Position numbers and translations under genes: made by a program
From: JBFFXF01 sp041569895
GTDB lineage: Bacteria > Planctomycetota > UBA8108 > JACQVS01
Reading direction: 5' to 3'
Assembly: GCA_041569895.1 (NCBI GenBank)
Contig: JBFFXF010000389.1
Span: 1-5,303, forward strand
Length of the DNA stretch: 5,303 bases
Notes under the pieces: model-generated
The model's input: the letters and a program-made list of their open reading frames with translations, nothing else
What the model was told of the DNA's origin: nothing
Databases searched by the model: none
Part shown: positions 5,001 to 5,303 of the stretch, in pieces
How positions within the stretch are numbered: position 1 is the first letter of the stretch
Layout: every line of letters starts with the position of its first letter

Positions 5001-5303
5001 GAATGCGCTGTCGTCCGCGACCACCAGATAGTCTCCGGGGCCGAGCGTCGTGCCGTTCTCGAAGGTGTAGGCGACACCGCCGTCCAGCCGCCAGCCGGTC
5101 AAGTCGACGGCGACGTCGCTCCGGTTGTACAGCTCGATCCAGCTCTCCGGCGACTCCTGGATCGGCCCGCCGCCGGTCTGGATCGACGCGAAGAGCTCGA
5201 CTCCGAAGACGACGTCGCTCGACGTCGGCGACACCTGGTGCACCTCGACGGCGAGCACGTTGGTGCCGACGCGCAGCATGTCGACCGGGAGCGAGAAGGG
5301 CCC
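2025..5303 (-). CDS. Large secreted CotH-kinase protein with lamin-tail, Ig-like, IPT/TIG and dockerin-like domains (5' end outside window)
   Basis: The frame is open to the right edge, with eight codons before the first visible Met (5279), so that Met is internal; 1092 residues are visible. Numbering from that Met: 1-31, end of a beta-sandwich ('VGTNVLAVEVHQVSPTSSD'); about 36-153, lamin-tail domain ('WIELYNRSDVAVDLTGWRL', 'GDYLVVADD'); about 179-325, jelly-roll carbohydrate-binding-like region; about 350-446, Ig-like domain; about 457-815, CotH domain with 'GVRLKGSERGR' (498-508), 'GNNHNLRLYD' (713-722) and 'PWDWDFAF' (733-740), whose aspartates match the metal-binding DxD-like site of CotH atypical kinases; about 820-907, a beta domain often following CotH; 911-992, IPT/TIG domain; 999-1054, paired dockerin-like EF-hand loops; then a 'PPPPAPFP' tail with Cys1079. 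CotH proteins in Bacillus spore coats phosphorylate coat proteins; the target here is unknown. Architecture implies a secreted or surface protein; the signal peptide should lie off the right edge. It converges on the RraA-like gene. Confidence 0.92.
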   Translation of the reverse strand, partial: GPFSLPVDMLRVGTNVLAVEVHQVSPTSSDVVFGVELFASIQTGGGPIQESPESWIELYNRSDVAVDLTGWRLDGGVAYTFENGTTLGPGDYLVVADDSAFLRVLHPGVRIVGDIGGRLSRRGDLVILKDSVGNPADEVRYFDGRPWPELADGGRSSLELRHPDADNSLPGAWAASDESLKPESAWKTYTYREVARANIGPTQWREFVFGLLDDGEVLIDDLSVLEDPGGARIELISNGTFESGTGGWRIIGNHRHSRVVDDPDRPGNRVLHLVATGATEHMHNHAETTLAGGRSVTNGRVYEVSFRARWLAGSNQLHTRLYFNRVPRTTLIDIPPTSGTPGAENSTVESAIGPTFHDLRHAPAVPASGEAVTVSIVATDPDGVDGCTLWWSVDDGSWRSASMTANGDGRFAGTVPGQSASRTVQFYVEAADALGATATWPAGGRESRALYRVDDGQARSGDAHNLRIIMTPEDTSFLHEPTNVMSNDRLGATVVYREREVFYDCGVRLKGSERGRNQPNRVGFNVRFPADRLFRGVHRGVAVDRSGGWALGTNFGQDEILIKHMIQHAGDIPGEYVDLIRIIAPQSRHTGPALLQMARFNRVFLDSQFENGGDGTVFEFELIYYPTTTAPNGLKLPEPDGVLGVDLQDLGDDKEVYRWNFIPGNNRDRDDFSGLIPFLQTMSLSGSSLESRIADVMDVDEWMRTFAMMALCGVGDAYTWGNNHNLRLYDRPSDRRVLAFPWDWDFAFVQSTSAPLWGSQNLAKVITRPPFQRLYYGHLLDIIETTYNTTYMSRWIDHYGSLAGRSYGTFRNYIAARGNFVRSRLPSSVAFTITTNGGRAFTVATPDATLEGNGWIDVRTIAVAGRPDPLPVTWTGLSTWRARVPLDHGVNELTLIAFNHRGEVVGSDDITVTTTFDPPPPAITSIVPAQAFPGAEVTIEGSEFGRGAEVLFGATPASAVERLGATRIRATVPPLVPGAIDVVVRNADGDTSNAVRFTVLEPVPMFIRGDANLDGIVDLSDAVRIILQLFAAAPTTCPDAADVDDDEDLDITDAIILLEFLFKQGPPPPAPFPDRGEDPGEPGELGCELLSG

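Overview
The window is high-GC bacterial DNA, most likely from an uncultured member of the Planctomycetota. Three things point there: a C-terminal piece of a Gfo/Idh/MocA-type oxidoreductase, an exported RraA-family protein, and a very large secreted CotH-kinase protein ending in a dockerin-like EF-hand pair with a 'PPPPAPFP...GC' tail, an ending I recognise from planctomycete secreted proteins. The assignment rests on remembered family features, not on a search.

Layout: (1) 3-368 (+) is the 3' end of a Gfo/Idh/MocA oxidoreductase gene whose last 16 codons are made of a 9-nt tandem repeat. (2) 369-655 has no gene and is almost filled by four different short-period repeats (9, 6, about 13 and 7 nt). 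(3) 656-1591 (+) encodes an RraA-like protein with a long hydrophobic export signal that is itself a five-copy 15-bp tandem repeat. (4) 1592-2024, between convergent genes, has no supportable gene and holds another set: a 17-nt-period repeat present in both orientations, an AGAG-rich block interrupted by a 14-bp palindrome, and eight GGGNNC hexamers ending 7 nt from the next stop codon. (5) 2025-5303 (-) is a multidomain CotH protein whose true start lies beyond the right edge.

The first two genes could act together in sugar or sugar-acid metabolism: the oxidoreductase on a sugar-like substrate, the RraA-type protein as a possible metal-dependent lyase or aldolase outside the cytoplasm. That link rests only on shared strand and proximity. 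The CotH protein is an independent, divergently oriented unit, probably secreted or bound to the cell surface.

The most unusual signal is non-coding. Both intergenic spaces are patchworks of unrelated short tandem repeats, each with its own fixed period; they abut gene 3' ends and in one case run into the reading frame. I see no CRISPR array, tRNA, rRNA, insertion sequence or recognisable phage gene.
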